This document shows, in pieces, positions 9,481 to 18,666 of a DNA stretch of 64,000 nt. The translations under genes and the position numbers were made by a program. Origin of the DNA: CAZIWX01 sp964543125 (GTDB lineage: Bacteria > Fidelibacterota > UBA8477); assembly GCA_964543125.1 (NCBI GenBank), contig CAZIWX010000002.1, positions 1-64,000 of the forward strand, written 5' to 3'. Each line of letters starts with the position of its first letter. Within the stretch, counting starts at the first letter, position 1. The notes under the pieces are model-generated. The model saw only the letters and a program-made list of their open reading frames with translations, ran no database searches and was not told where the DNA came from.

Positions 9481-10398
9481 TCAGATAGTGACTTGCGATG
9501 GTCCGGAATGATCCAGACGGTCTCGAAGTTTATTCTCGTCCAAACGAAACTTCATATTTTTCATGGTTGCCTGAACCCGCTGCTCGTATTCAGCCGAGGT
9601 GAAATATTTGCGAATCCGTGAAGCAATCGGAACCATTTGTTCTTCTGGTTTCCAGACAAAATAGCCCGACGTGGATTCATCCACGATACACTGATAATAA
9701 ATAGCCCAGGCGATTGCTGACAAGCGGTAACGCCGCCAAAGATCGCGGGTGATCGTCTGCACCGTGGCCTGCATCTCCGGATTCAGGAAATGGAATCGCC
9801 GATTGAACATGAGTGCCGTATGATAGTACTGAGGGACATTTAAAAGTGCATCAACTCGCAGATGGCGGCCCATGAGGATCAGAAGCGCTAAGACTTCATC
9901 ACCTAAACCCAGTCCGGGGTAGTGTTGCCCGGGTAGTGGTGGCCGGGTCGAAGTGAAACTGGCGCTGGGATTTTGCAGCGTCATCCACTCAATATTGACC
10001 ACTCGCGTGAGGTTAAAATTATACCCGGTTTCAGGGGAATCCTTGATCTGTAAAAGATCCTGGTGCGTGACGAATTCGCAGATCAGATGATCATCAGTGT
10101 GCTTTTGGTTGTGAAAAATTCTCAGAATATGGCGATAGGGATCACTGGTATCCACCACGATATCAAGCTGACCCAACCCCCGGCGGCGGAGTAATTTGTC
10201 AAAGCCAAAGCGCTGGATGATTAAGTTGATTCCATCCCGGGAATATTTTCCCAGAAACAGATCGCCGGCTTGAATCGGCCGGTTGCCGGTGAACAGGTCG
10301 TCCAATTTGAGATCGAAATCAGCAGATATCCCCGCCTGAATTTCAAAGTGAGTCAGCTTTTGAGCAATTCGCCTAAATCTTTTTTCAATGCGCGACAT
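9481..10398 (-). CDS. Unknown cytoplasmic protein at the end of the RND locus, possibly GNAT-like
   Basis: 305 aa, no signal peptide or membrane segments. I do not recognise the family. The segment from RPPLPGQHYPGLGLG through ALMFNRRFHFL resembles motifs A and B of GNAT acyltransferases: a glycine-rich pyrophosphate loop, a helix, a beta strand, then A-x-x-F-x-x-R-F-x-F like the usual A-x-x-Y-x-x-x-GF. The N-terminal half is strand-rich. It is the last gene of a minus-strand run that also encodes two RND pumps. A role in modifying or sensing an acyl substrate is speculation. Confidence 0.55.
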   Translation of the reverse strand: MSRIEKRFRRIAQKLTHFEIQAGISADFDLKLDDLFTGNRPIQAGDLFLGKYSRDGINLIIQRFGFDKLLRRRGLGQLDIVVDTSDPYRHILRIFHNQKHTDDHLICEFVTHQDLLQIKDSPETGYNFNLTRVVNIEWMTLQNPSASFTSTRPPLPGQHYPGLGLGDEVLALLILMGRHLRVDALLNVPQYYHTALMFNRRFHFLNPEMQATVQTITRDLWRRYRLSAIAWAIYYQCIVDESTSGYFVWKPEEQMVPIASRIRKYFTSAEYEQRVQATMKNMKFRLDENKLRDRLDHSGPSQVTI

Positions 10399-10453
10399 GT
10401 CCGAATATAGGCACGAATCATGGGATCAGATGTAAAAATGAAAGGCGTTTCAC

Positions 10454-10786
10454 TTAGCCTCTTTTGCGACGTCCGTATACCACCAGCATGAGTGGCGGTG
10501 TAATCACCAGGGCCAGGAGAAAAGCGGGCAAAAAATTCTTGTTGTACTTGAATTCGGCAATCCCCGCTACCTGCAGACCGATGATGGAATAAATAATAAT
10601 GACCACACTCAGGTTTTTGAGCAGAAAAGCGCCCAAATCCGTCCAGGGGTTCGCATCCGGCGTGGCGTAGCCCTGATACCAGTGCCACATCCAAACCAAT
10701 CCACTCCAGAGCCAGGGTAGCAGAATGACCAATGACGCTAAAATCAGTAAACGCGCGAGAATAAAATCACGCTTAGAGTTTTCCAT
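10454..10786 (-). CDS. Small integral membrane protein, unknown
   Basis: 110 aa with three predicted membrane segments (LARLLILASLVILLPWLW, LLKNLSVVIIIYSIIGLQVA, LPAFLLALVITPPLMLVVYG) and a basic C terminus. Its start lies inside the end of the upstream RND gene (14-base overlap) and follows AAGGAG, so it is translationally coupled to the pump and may be an accessory subunit. No family recognised. The other overlapping minus-strand frame at 10353-10694 looks like a shadow because it lacks this coupling and hydrophobic pattern. Confidence 0.65.
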   Translation of the reverse strand: MENSKRDFILARLLILASLVILLPWLWSGLVWMWHWYQGYATPDANPWTDLGAFLLKNLSVVIIIYSIIGLQVAGIAEFKYNKNFLPAFLLALVITPPLMLVVYGRRKRG

Positions 10787-13073
10787 GGTTCACTCCTTTC
10801 CGGGCAGGCGGGTGGATCAGAAATTTTGGTTTTACCAATACGATCAAGGCCGGCAGAATTGCCAAAGCACCGAACAAGCACATGCTAATGGAAAATACGA
10901 TCAGGAATCCGAAAAATGCAATGGGCATGAAAGTGGACAATAGTAAAACACTGAACCCCACGATTACCGAAAGAGCGTTGTAGATAATGCCTTTCCCTGA
11001 GTGTACCATGGTGCTGTAGATGGCCGGGATCAATTCCTGCCCATTCCGAATATATTCTCTCAAATGCCAGAGGAAATGGATCGTGTAATCGATACCGACC
11101 CCGATCATGATGCTGGACAGCATGGCGGTGGCAGCGTTGAGTTCAATATGGGCATATCCCATTAAGCCAAAGACCAAAATGATTGCCATAGCCAAAGGCA
11201 GGGTTGAGACCAATCCGCCTTTGATGGAACGAAAAACGACAGAGGTGATAAGAAACACCAGAAAGATTGAGATTGACAGGGAATAGATCTGGCCCTTGAC
11301 CAAGAAGTCGATCAGAATTCCCATGACCGAAGCGAACCCGGTAACCGATGTGAATACGGTCCGGTCATGATGCAGGTTGATATAATGCTCAATGTCATGG
11401 ATTAAATTATTGATTTCGGTCGTGCTGACCCGATCAATGCGGACAATAATTTGGGCTTTTTGATAATCGTAATCCACATATCGATCCAGATCGGACGTAC
11501 TACCGGTGAAGGAGTATAAAAGCAGATATTGAGCAATCAGATTACGGCTTTGCGGAATGACCCGGTAGGTGGAATCACCATTATGGAAGGCCTCATTCAT
11601 CCGGGAGATCAGGTCGGCAATGGAGATCACCTGACTTACTTGTGAGTGACTTTTGATATATTCACCGAGACTTAGCATCTGGTTCAAAATGTCAGGGTCT
11701 TTTATATCGCCCTGTACGAGCACGGACAACTGCGTAGAACCGCCAAACAGATCAGCGATTTTCTCATTATTGACCCGCACCGGATCACCGGCCTGGTAGT
11801 AATGATTCGGATCGGTATCCACTACAATTTTGGGGATGCCCAGGGCGATGACGATCAATGTGAACGTTGAAATAGTTAAAATGAAGATTGGTCTTTTTGT
11901 AAAAAAATTGGTCCAACCTTCCAGAAATTTATTGAATTTCGACTCCTGGGCTCCACCGGCCACGACCTTGGGTACGCGTAAGAGTAAAAGTGCCGCGGGA
12001 ATCAGTCCCAAACTCAGAACAAAGGCGACTAAAATTCCGAAGGATGAGAGCAGTCCTACTTTACGGGCATCTACCAGAACATGGCTTAACAGGCTCATGA
12101 AGCCGGCTACCGTTGTGATACCAGCTAAAAAGATGGGCATTCCCAGTCCTTTGATCACCTCCCGAATACGTTCCCGTTTAGGTTTAGCCGGATTCGTACG
12201 CAGGGACTCAAAATACTGAGCGATGATGTGAATGCCATAATCATTGGCAATGGCGATGAGCATTACCGGGATCAGCATCGCCACGAATGTGAATTTTATG
12301 CCCACTAGCGCCATAAGCCCAAAAGTCCATACAATACTCATGATCACCACGAGAAGCGGTAGAAAGACGCCCATCCAGCTTCGGAAACTCACGGCCAGCA
12401 GCAGAATCATGATGAGGATGCCATAGGGCAGAAACCGGCGCATGTCCGTCCCCATATGGAGCGAGATGAACGATCGGGTTAACGGCAGACCGGCATAGTA
12501 GATTTCATAACCGTCCGCTCGCACCTTAGCCACCAGGCGTTCAGTCGCTTCTCGTAAATGAGTATCACTGATTTCGGCGGAAGGGCGTAACAATCCGATA
12601 AAGGCGATCGATTTGAAGTCCTCGGAAACCAGATTCCCGTAAACCAGATCATTGTCGCGAATACGGGTTTTCAGGGCTTTTACTTCCGAGGCGGACTCCG
12701 GGATTGACTCAACCAGATCCTCCACCGAAAAGCCATCCGGCGTACTCGTTAGATTTGAGGCGGTGAAAATGGACATGACCCGATCCATCTCCGGCATGTC
12801 GGCCAGGGAATCTCCCAGCGCCGAAAGGTATTCCAACGTCCTTTTTGACCAGAGATGACCTGATTTTACCGCGAGAACAATAATTTCAGAGCCACCGAAT
12901 ACATCCTCCATCTGGTTCAGAGCTTTGATGGTGGGCATGTTCGCCGGTAACATGTTCTTGATATTGGTATCTACCTGGAGTGATGGAACTTGTCTCAGGA
13001 AAAGGACGGTGATCAACAACGCAAGTGCGATCGTTGTCCGGGGATATTTTAAAACCGTCTGTAGAATGCGCAT
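10773..13073 (-). CDS. RND/MMPL-family transporter (second pump of the locus)
   Basis: 766 aa inner-membrane protein with the twofold RND plan: TM1, a periplasmic loop, TM2-6, TM7, a second loop, TM8-12. Visible family features are the start of loop 1 (VDTNIKNMLPANMPTIKALNQMEDVFGG), the TM4-region IAIANDYGIHI and its repeat GVGIDYTIHFLWHLRE, whose acidic residues are typical of proton relay in MMPL/HpnN proteins. It lacks the long docking domains of AcrB-type pumps. Substrates of this branch are usually lipids. It is a paralogue of the pump at 15356-17644 and the two flank the outer-membrane components. The small membrane protein overlaps its 3' end. Confidence 0.88.
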   Translation of the reverse strand: MRILQTVLKYPRTTIALALLITVLFLRQVPSLQVDTNIKNMLPANMPTIKALNQMEDVFGGSEIIVLAVKSGHLWSKRTLEYLSALGDSLADMPEMDRVMSIFTASNLTSTPDGFSVEDLVESIPESASEVKALKTRIRDNDLVYGNLVSEDFKSIAFIGLLRPSAEISDTHLREATERLVAKVRADGYEIYYAGLPLTRSFISLHMGTDMRRFLPYGILIMILLLAVSFRSWMGVFLPLLVVIMSIVWTFGLMALVGIKFTFVAMLIPVMLIAIANDYGIHIIAQYFESLRTNPAKPKRERIREVIKGLGMPIFLAGITTVAGFMSLLSHVLVDARKVGLLSSFGILVAFVLSLGLIPAALLLLRVPKVVAGGAQESKFNKFLEGWTNFFTKRPIFILTISTFTLIVIALGIPKIVVDTDPNHYYQAGDPVRVNNEKIADLFGGSTQLSVLVQGDIKDPDILNQMLSLGEYIKSHSQVSQVISIADLISRMNEAFHNGDSTYRVIPQSRNLIAQYLLLYSFTGSTSDLDRYVDYDYQKAQIIVRIDRVSTTEINNLIHDIEHYINLHHDRTVFTSVTGFASVMGILIDFLVKGQIYSLSISIFLVFLITSVVFRSIKGGLVSTLPLAMAIILVFGLMGYAHIELNAATAMLSSIMIGVGIDYTIHFLWHLREYIRNGQELIPAIYSTMVHSGKGIIYNALSVIVGFSVLLLSTFMPIAFFGFLIVFSISMCLFGALAILPALIVLVKPKFLIHPPARKGVNHGKL

Positions 13074-13161
13074 AACAACCTCATGGGCTTGATATTTTAC
13101 ACGACCCCCGTGGACATCATACCGAGGTCCAATTACAAAAATGAATCATGAACGTTATTTC

Positions 13162-13191
13162 AAAACCCGGTTGGTAAAACGCCAAGCCGGG
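13162..13191 (-). terminator. Possible intrinsic terminator after the DUF1302-like gene
   Basis: On the minus strand, CCCGGCTTGG and CCAACCGGG pair (one bulged base, loop of about 7) and are followed by TTTT. It sits about 20 bases after the stop of the DUF1302-like gene and before the second RND gene. The short T-run makes it weak, so it may only lower expression of the distal genes. Confidence 0.4.
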
Positions 13192-13209
13192 CTATCGAAT
13201 CAAAGGATA

Positions 13210-14544
13210 TCAGAAAGAATATTGGGCCTTGAGATAGACATTATCATTCTGATCGAACCGCCCGAAGTCGAACTGCCGAAAAGTAGTGCTGGATTTCCCG
13301 GCTTTCAGATAATCAGCACCCAGGATGAGTTGCAATCCATCCGCGTAATCGTATTCGAGCATATACCGAATCATGGCATCCTGGTAATCCAGATTACCCA
13401 ATGCCAAAACCTGATATTTCAGCGTCTCATTCATGAAGCTACCGCGTACCAACAGCGACACCAGTCGATTGATCTCATCGTTCTGAATGGAGGGGTCGTA
13501 GTCCAGAATTCGTTGTTCTAGATACTGCCCGCTGAGTGCCAGCCAGGTTTTCCAGTTTTGGTCCCACCCAACCATGTATTGGGTGTAAGGTTTTTTTACC
13601 GGCACCATTTGCACCAGAAGCGGATTACTCACATCCGGTGTTCGTTGAACGACCTGACTGAAGTGTTTACCGAGATAATAGCCGCCTTCACCGCGCAGAA
13701 CGCCACTGAACACCGGGCGTGAGAAGTTCAGGCCAAACATTTGGGTACGATAATATGTTTGGTAATTGATGATGGATGTTGGAGCAGAGGGCGATAATAA
13801 TTGATTTTGTAGAGCGGGCGCATCATCCCAGCCATTGAGGTAATTGATCGCCCAGTCAAACCCCAGATTGAATCCGTATAAGCGAAACCCAAATTCGCTA
13901 TTACTCAAACTGTTACTCGGATAGTTGCCATAAGCATAGCTCATACCGAAAGTTTGCATGCCGGTGATGGGTGTTCCGGTGCTATCCACCCCAACAAATA
14001 TTGGCAGCGCCGCGCTTGTGGGAAATTGAAAGACCCAGGGTCCGCTGAGGGCCAATTGGATTGGTGTGAATTGCGGAATCCAGAGCGCTTCAAGATTCAG
14101 GGCCGACAGATAGAAATTGGTTTTGATCATGGGCAGCCCAATCCGGATATCGTCAAAATCCTGCAGAATGAAATCGTGTAGATTCCAGGGACAGACGATG
14201 TCATTGATTGGAATTCCATCAGCTTTGCCCCAAACCACCTGTTGTTTGCCAATCCGGACATCTGCTTTATCAAAAAACAGATCAACGTACGCTTCGTTGA
14301 AATCCCAGGTGGTTAAGTTAGTCAGGTGGTCATGATAGGCATCAACCACAAGGACACCTCGGGCATCCATGCCACTAAGGGTCGTTTTGAGTCGTGCTTT
14401 TTCCTGTAAGATCAAGTAGTCGTTGGGGGAATGTACATCGAATGCGGTATAGGGCCGCAGATATCCATTAAACCGAATGTCAGCGAAACCGCTTTGAATG
14501 GCGACCAGGGCTAACCCCAACAACAAACCGGCATTTTTTTTCAT
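13210..14544 (-). CDS. DUF1302-like outer-membrane beta-barrel protein
   Basis: 444 aa with a signal peptide (residues 1-21) followed directly by amphipathic beta strands, ending in YLKAQYSF; a terminal Phe is the outer-membrane insertion signal. The region GKQQVVWGKADGIPINDIVCPWNLHDF matches my memory of DUF1302/porin-like proteins encoded next to RND lipid pumps. It would provide the outer-membrane exit or entry point for the locus. Its start overlaps the stop of the LolA-like gene (ATGA-type, 4 bases), showing translational coupling. The exact barrel size cannot be read by eye. Confidence 0.75.
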   Translation of the reverse strand: MKKNAGLLLGLALVAIQSGFADIRFNGYLRPYTAFDVHSPNDYLILQEKARLKTTLSGMDARGVLVVDAYHDHLTNLTTWDFNEAYVDLFFDKADVRIGKQQVVWGKADGIPINDIVCPWNLHDFILQDFDDIRIGLPMIKTNFYLSALNLEALWIPQFTPIQLALSGPWVFQFPTSAALPIFVGVDSTGTPITGMQTFGMSYAYGNYPSNSLSNSEFGFRLYGFNLGFDWAINYLNGWDDAPALQNQLLSPSAPTSIINYQTYYRTQMFGLNFSRPVFSGVLRGEGGYYLGKHFSQVVQRTPDVSNPLLVQMVPVKKPYTQYMVGWDQNWKTWLALSGQYLEQRILDYDPSIQNDEINRLVSLLVRGSFMNETLKYQVLALGNLDYQDAMIRYMLEYDYADGLQLILGADYLKAGKSSTTFRQFDFGRFDQNDNVYLKAQYSF

Positions 14545-15317
14545 CGGATCCCCCGTTTTAGCATACGAATGGTGAACAGGTTATCTTCCAATGCCTGCTC
14601 CAGATCGATGTCTTTAATAATCAGGGTCGTCTGATGCTTTTTCTTTAAGTTGACCATGTGCATTTTCTTGGCAATCCAAAAGCCGTTGACCTTTTCGTAA
14701 TCACTCATTTCCAATGTTTTTATCCGGTCGCCGCGTTTATCGAACAAATACATCTGAAGCGGTTGCAGTTTTTCTTTGGAAATCCAGTAGGTCAGTTTTT
14801 GGTAAGTTGAGCTTTTATCCTTAGACTGACCTTCGATTTTCCAGCAAACCTCGCCATTTAAGGTTTCGTCACCCAGTAGCTTATAGGTGTATTTAGAAAT
14901 GTCGCGGTCACCCATATCCTCATAGGTAAAATCGGTTCCCATGAACTCGCCGGTCTTTTCCGCGGCAGCGATACGCTTTTCGCGTCCTAATGCCGGGAGA
15001 TACAACCACTGATCATCATCTTTTCCAGCTTCGCGATAATTCCATTGTAGAAATCCGGTATTGCGTTCATCGGCTGGTTCTAAAAAGAAAATAAGAGATT
15101 TATTTTCGAACTTACCCTTAGCGTATTCTTTCTGATACCGTCGAATCGTCCGAATACGTTGCTGTCCCCGTCTGTTTTCCAAAGTCATGGTTACGGTGGC
15201 ATCCATATTGTCCGGTACGGGCTGAGCATCCATACGCTGGATGATCTCCAGCCCGGTTTCAGCCCACAGAGCGCTGGTGAGCAGGGTTAAGATAAAGGAA
15301 TACTTGAATTTAAACAT
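14541..15317 (-). CDS. Outer-membrane lipoprotein-sorting-like (LolA-like) periplasmic protein
   Basis: 258 aa with a signal peptide (MFKFKYSFILTLLTSALWA). The mature part has the features of the LolA/LolB-fold family encoded beside MMPL pumps: TVTMTLENRRGQQRIRTIRRYQK, DDQWLYLPALGREKRI, GEFMGTDFTYEDMGDRD, YWISKEKLQPLQMYLFDKRG. In LolA-fold proteins a half-open barrel carries a lipid across the periplasm. Placed between an RND pump and a barrel protein, it is the expected shuttle. Canonical LolA binds lipoproteins; the cargo here is unknown. Confidence 0.85.
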   Translation of the reverse strand: MFKFKYSFILTLLTSALWAETGLEIIQRMDAQPVPDNMDATVTMTLENRRGQQRIRTIRRYQKEYAKGKFENKSLIFFLEPADERNTGFLQWNYREAGKDDDQWLYLPALGREKRIAAAEKTGEFMGTDFTYEDMGDRDISKYTYKLLGDETLNGEVCWKIEGQSKDKSSTYQKLTYWISKEKLQPLQMYLFDKRGDRIKTLEMSDYEKVNGFWIAKKMHMVNLKKKHQTTLIIKDIDLEQALEDNLFTIRMLKRGIR

Positions 15318-15355
15318 AAAACCTCCCGTAAAATGTGTTCGTTAATTGGTTTGGC

Positions 15356-17644
15356 TCAGACCTCGGCCGGTTGTTTTGCATAAACAAATTTTGGCCTGAT
15401 CAACATGATCAGGACCGGCAGCAGAGTCAGAGCGCCTACGGTACAGACCAGAATCGATACGACGATGAGCCAACCAAAAAAATAGATGGGTAAAAAATTG
15501 GATAGCATGTTCACCGCAAAGCCTACCATCACCGCCAGCGCATTGAATAAAATGCCCTGGCCGGTCGTTCGTAACGTCGTGTGCATGGCATTTAGATCGG
15601 TGGCGCCCAATTTCACCTCCAGCCGGAATCGATATAAAAAGTGAATCGTATAATCAATTCCTACGCCGACCACGATGGAGCTTAGCATGGAAGTGCCGGC
15701 ATTTAAATAGACATCGAAATACCCCATCAACCCGAATACCGCGACCACCGCGGAAGTGAGCGGTAATACCGAAAGTAAAGCCGCCATTGCCGAGCGAAAC
15801 CAGAATCCTACAATCAGGGCAACCAGCACGACCGACATGAACAGGCTTCGGATTTGACCGTTCACCATCATAGGAATCAGATGCGCCAGCAGCACCGCAT
15901 AACCGTCTGCCTGAGGCCGGTTTTGAACCCGAATATTGGTGTCCAGAAAACGATTCAACTTCTCCTGGATTTTCCGCATACGGGTCACATCGAAAGAGGC
16001 AATCCGGACCACAACCTGGGCCTGATCGTAGGTGTAATTCACATACGAATCCAGCGTATTCTGATCGCTTTGAAAGGAATACAGCAGCAGGTATTGAGCC
16101 ACCAGTTCCCGCGAATCCGGAATGCGATAGTAAGCCGGGTTATTGGCGTGCATGGCCCGGTTCATTTCCTTAATGAAATCTACCAGTGACAGGGTATAGC
16201 CAATGTTTGGAATTGTATCCAGGAAGCTCTGAATTTTATCAATCTGACGGAGCACACGGGGGTCACGAATATCGCCATCAACAATGACCGACATGCTGGA
16301 ACTACCACCATAGTTCCGGTTGATCACATTGCTGATACGGTGAATTTCCGAGTTTTTCTGGTAATAGTTCAGGGGATTACTGTCCACTATGATTTTGGGG
16401 ATACCCAAAACAGCGATTAGCGTGAATAAAATAAAAAAAGCGAGAATGCCCTTTTGATGATGATAAACCAGATCGCCCAGATTGCTCAAAATCCGCGAGA
16501 TCCAGCGACTTTCATTATTATGAATATTCTCGGTCTTACCCGGTTTGTGCAACAGCGTCAATACCGCCGGGATGAAAGTGATGGACAAAATAAAGGCAAG
16601 AGTGATGCCGAAAGCGCTTAGCAGGCCGACCTGGCGGGCCGCGGGAAGAACATGCGTCAGTAGGGACAGAAACCCGGCCAGCGTCGTAAATCCGGCTAGT
16701 AGAATTGGGGTCGAAATATGATTAATACCGCGAAAAATGATGTCGTGAATTGATGGTTTTTCACCCATTTCACGCACATCTTCATAGTACCGTGCCAGAA
16801 TATGAATGCCATAGGCATTAGCAATCGCAATGAGCATGACCGGTACGATGTTGGTCACAATTTTCAACGATAAGTTCAGCCACGCCATGAGCCCCAGCGT
16901 AGCTGCAATGGACATGGCTACAACCCCCATGGGCAACAGTACACCGCGCCAGGATCTGAAACTGAAGAAAAGCAGGATGACCATTAATAACATGCCCAAC
17001 GGAATAAAAGTGACCACATCATGTTCAATATCGGTGGAGATGTGGTAACGGATGATAGGCATCCCTCCTAATTCAATATCCATTCCAGTTTTGAGATAAG
17101 GTGCGATAAAGCCATGGAGTGCGTGGTAAAGTTCCTGATCCCGGTCGCTTTCGGTCAGGAATATCAGAATGGCGGTATGGGTGCGATCCGGCGAGATAAT
17201 GATATTATGGATTAGCTTTTCCCGGGCCGCTTTTTGAGCAAACCTATCCGATTGAGCCTGAGAGGCGGGTAATGAATTTATGAAGGGTTCCACCGACATA
17301 TAGTCGTTTTCACCCACGATGGTCTCCACATTGGTAATGCTGGTGACCCGGTCGACTAAATCCAGTTCGCTGATTTCCTGGGTCAGGGTGTCCACAATGC
17401 GCAATACGTGCGGTTCAAAGATATTCCGAGCCGCCACCGAGACGATGGCGATATCCTGACTACCAAAGATGTCATCGATCTCATTCATGCGCTTCAGATC
17501 AGGATCGTCCTGGTCGATGAGTGCTAGCATGTCGGGATCTATAGTCAAGCGTGGTAAAGGCGCGGCTAATGCGCCGATAATGATCAGCGTGATGGCAATG
17601 ACAGATTTAGGATAATGGGTAATAAAGGCTACAAATTTTTTCAT
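15356..17644 (-). CDS. RND/MMPL-family transporter (first pump of the locus)
   Basis: 762 aa, twelve membrane segments in two RND halves with two periplasmic loops. Loop 1 begins PRLTIDPDMLALIDQDDPDLKRMNEIDDIFGSQDI; the TM4-region motif is AIANAYGIHILARYYEDV and the second half has VGVGIDYTIHFLYRFRLEV. It aligns readily by eye with the pump at 10773-13073. One difference is visible in the first-half motif: IANAYGIH here against IANDYGIH there, so the acidic residue is missing in this copy and the two may differ in energisation. The start overlaps the tetR stop by 4 bases, making tetR the first gene of the same transcript. Confidence 0.88.
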   Translation of the reverse strand: MKKFVAFITHYPKSVIAITLIIIGALAAPLPRLTIDPDMLALIDQDDPDLKRMNEIDDIFGSQDIAIVSVAARNIFEPHVLRIVDTLTQEISELDLVDRVTSITNVETIVGENDYMSVEPFINSLPASQAQSDRFAQKAAREKLIHNIIISPDRTHTAILIFLTESDRDQELYHALHGFIAPYLKTGMDIELGGMPIIRYHISTDIEHDVVTFIPLGMLLMVILLFFSFRSWRGVLLPMGVVAMSIAATLGLMAWLNLSLKIVTNIVPVMLIAIANAYGIHILARYYEDVREMGEKPSIHDIIFRGINHISTPILLAGFTTLAGFLSLLTHVLPAARQVGLLSAFGITLAFILSITFIPAVLTLLHKPGKTENIHNNESRWISRILSNLGDLVYHHQKGILAFFILFTLIAVLGIPKIIVDSNPLNYYQKNSEIHRISNVINRNYGGSSSMSVIVDGDIRDPRVLRQIDKIQSFLDTIPNIGYTLSLVDFIKEMNRAMHANNPAYYRIPDSRELVAQYLLLYSFQSDQNTLDSYVNYTYDQAQVVVRIASFDVTRMRKIQEKLNRFLDTNIRVQNRPQADGYAVLLAHLIPMMVNGQIRSLFMSVVLVALIVGFWFRSAMAALLSVLPLTSAVVAVFGLMGYFDVYLNAGTSMLSSIVVGVGIDYTIHFLYRFRLEVKLGATDLNAMHTTLRTTGQGILFNALAVMVGFAVNMLSNFLPIYFFGWLIVVSILVCTVGALTLLPVLIMLIRPKFVYAKQPAEV

Positions 17645-18279
17645 ACGCCGGGAGCCGGGACTTTATGTAATAGTTGTAGAAGGGTTTCTCTCATTTCACC
17701 GGTAAATATGCCCTGGAACAGGATTAAAAATATTTCTTCCATCATATCGCGGGCGGCGTAGGAAGGGTGAAAAACAATTTCCGGTTGAAAGAGCTCGTCC
17801 AAAATCAAAGGCAGCAAGAATGCCAGCCGATCCAGATTCAGATTGGGATTTAGATCCCCGTCTGCCTGAGCTTGCCGCAGGAGACTAAACAGGTAGCCGA
17901 ATTTGGTCAGTCGGTATTCTGTAAGTGAATGCCAAATCTCAGGATAAAGGAATTTGAGATCAGCGATGGATTGGTTGAGGAAAGGTGTAAGAACATCCAG
18001 AACACCGCGAATTGTTAGGATAAATCGTTTTGCGGGTCGAACCTTCAATGCTTTCATCTTTTCGAAATGCAAATCCAGCCTTGCTTCCACTTGACCAATA
18101 AAGGCATTAATGATTGCCTCTTTGGCCGGATAGTGCTGGTAGATAGTGCGTTTGGACATTTTCAGCTCTTTGGCCATTCGATCTACCGTAAAAGCGCTGA
18201 GGCCGAAGCGGGTCAGGAAGGATAAGAAATACTCCAGCACCCGGTGTTCAATATCGTTGGAAACGATCTTCGTGTTCAT
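17641..18279 (-). CDS. TetR/AcrR-family regulator of the RND locus
   Basis: 212 aa. The N-terminal helix-turn-helix is clear: FGLSAFTVDRMAKELKMSKRTIYQHYPAKEAIINAFI. The C-terminal ligand domain is divergent and hydrophobic, as is usual. Being first in a run with 4-base coupled overlap to the pump gene, it most likely represses its own operon and responds to a pump substrate, perhaps a lipid. A palindrome CGTTT-N7-AAACG lies at 18280-18296, directly before the start codon, and could be an operator, but a match this short may be chance. Confidence 0.88.
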   Translation of the reverse strand: MNTKIVSNDIEHRVLEYFLSFLTRFGLSAFTVDRMAKELKMSKRTIYQHYPAKEAIINAFIGQVEARLDLHFEKMKALKVRPAKRFILTIRGVLDVLTPFLNQSIADLKFLYPEIWHSLTEYRLTKFGYLFSLLRQAQADGDLNPNLNLDRLAFLLPLILDELFQPEIVFHPSYAARDMMEEIFLILFQGIFTGEMRETLLQLLHKVPAPGV

Positions 18280-18434
18280 CGTTTCCTAATTAAACGCTCT
18301 CAAAAGCATAAGCCAAATAAAAAAAGAGTAGCCGGTAGGAAAACCCGCCGGGGAAAAGTCACTGCACCCGTAAGGTTCATGATCCAAAGAATCACAGGGG
18401 TTCCTCTGTAAACGGAAGTAAAAATCGTCTATAA

Positions 18435-18469
18435 CTTTTGTTAGTAAAAGCTTACGAGCTTTAACAAAG
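18435..18469. repeat. Long imperfect inverted repeat
   Basis: CTTTTGTT, a 4-base bulge, AAAGCT, loop TACG, then AGCTTT and AACAAAG. The inner 6 bp are perfect and the outer arm pairs over 7 bp with the bulge on one side. There is no T-run after it on either strand, so it does not look like a terminator. Confidence 0.4.
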
Positions 18470-18526
18470 AGCGGAACCAAATGTTGAACGCGGTAAAAGG
18501 CTGAAGACCGTTGATCAACCGGTTGT

Positions 18527-18546
18527 CACCGGGTTGAAACCCGGTG
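18527..18546. repeat. REP-like palindrome, CACCGGGT-TGAA-ACCCGGTG
   Basis: Perfect 8-bp stem with a TGAA loop, followed by CTACGG. Sequences of the form CGGGTTGAAACCCGG-TGCTAC recur between genes in many bacterial genomes, so this is probably one copy of a dispersed palindromic repeat. Copy number cannot be judged from this window. Confidence 0.45.
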
Positions 18547-18666
18547 CTACGGAAGGTTGTCGGCGTTTGATTTTAAACCAAACGGTGGTCCACCAAGCGG
18601 GAATTTTTTAGTTTCCTGATGTATAGGGGGAAACAAAGATCTGTTTTGGTTTAATGGCAATAAATC

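Noticed and set aside
13141..13521. Plus-strand open frame of 126 codons
   Set aside because: It lies antisense to the DUF1302-like gene, whose signal peptide, barrel pattern and coupled overlap are convincing.
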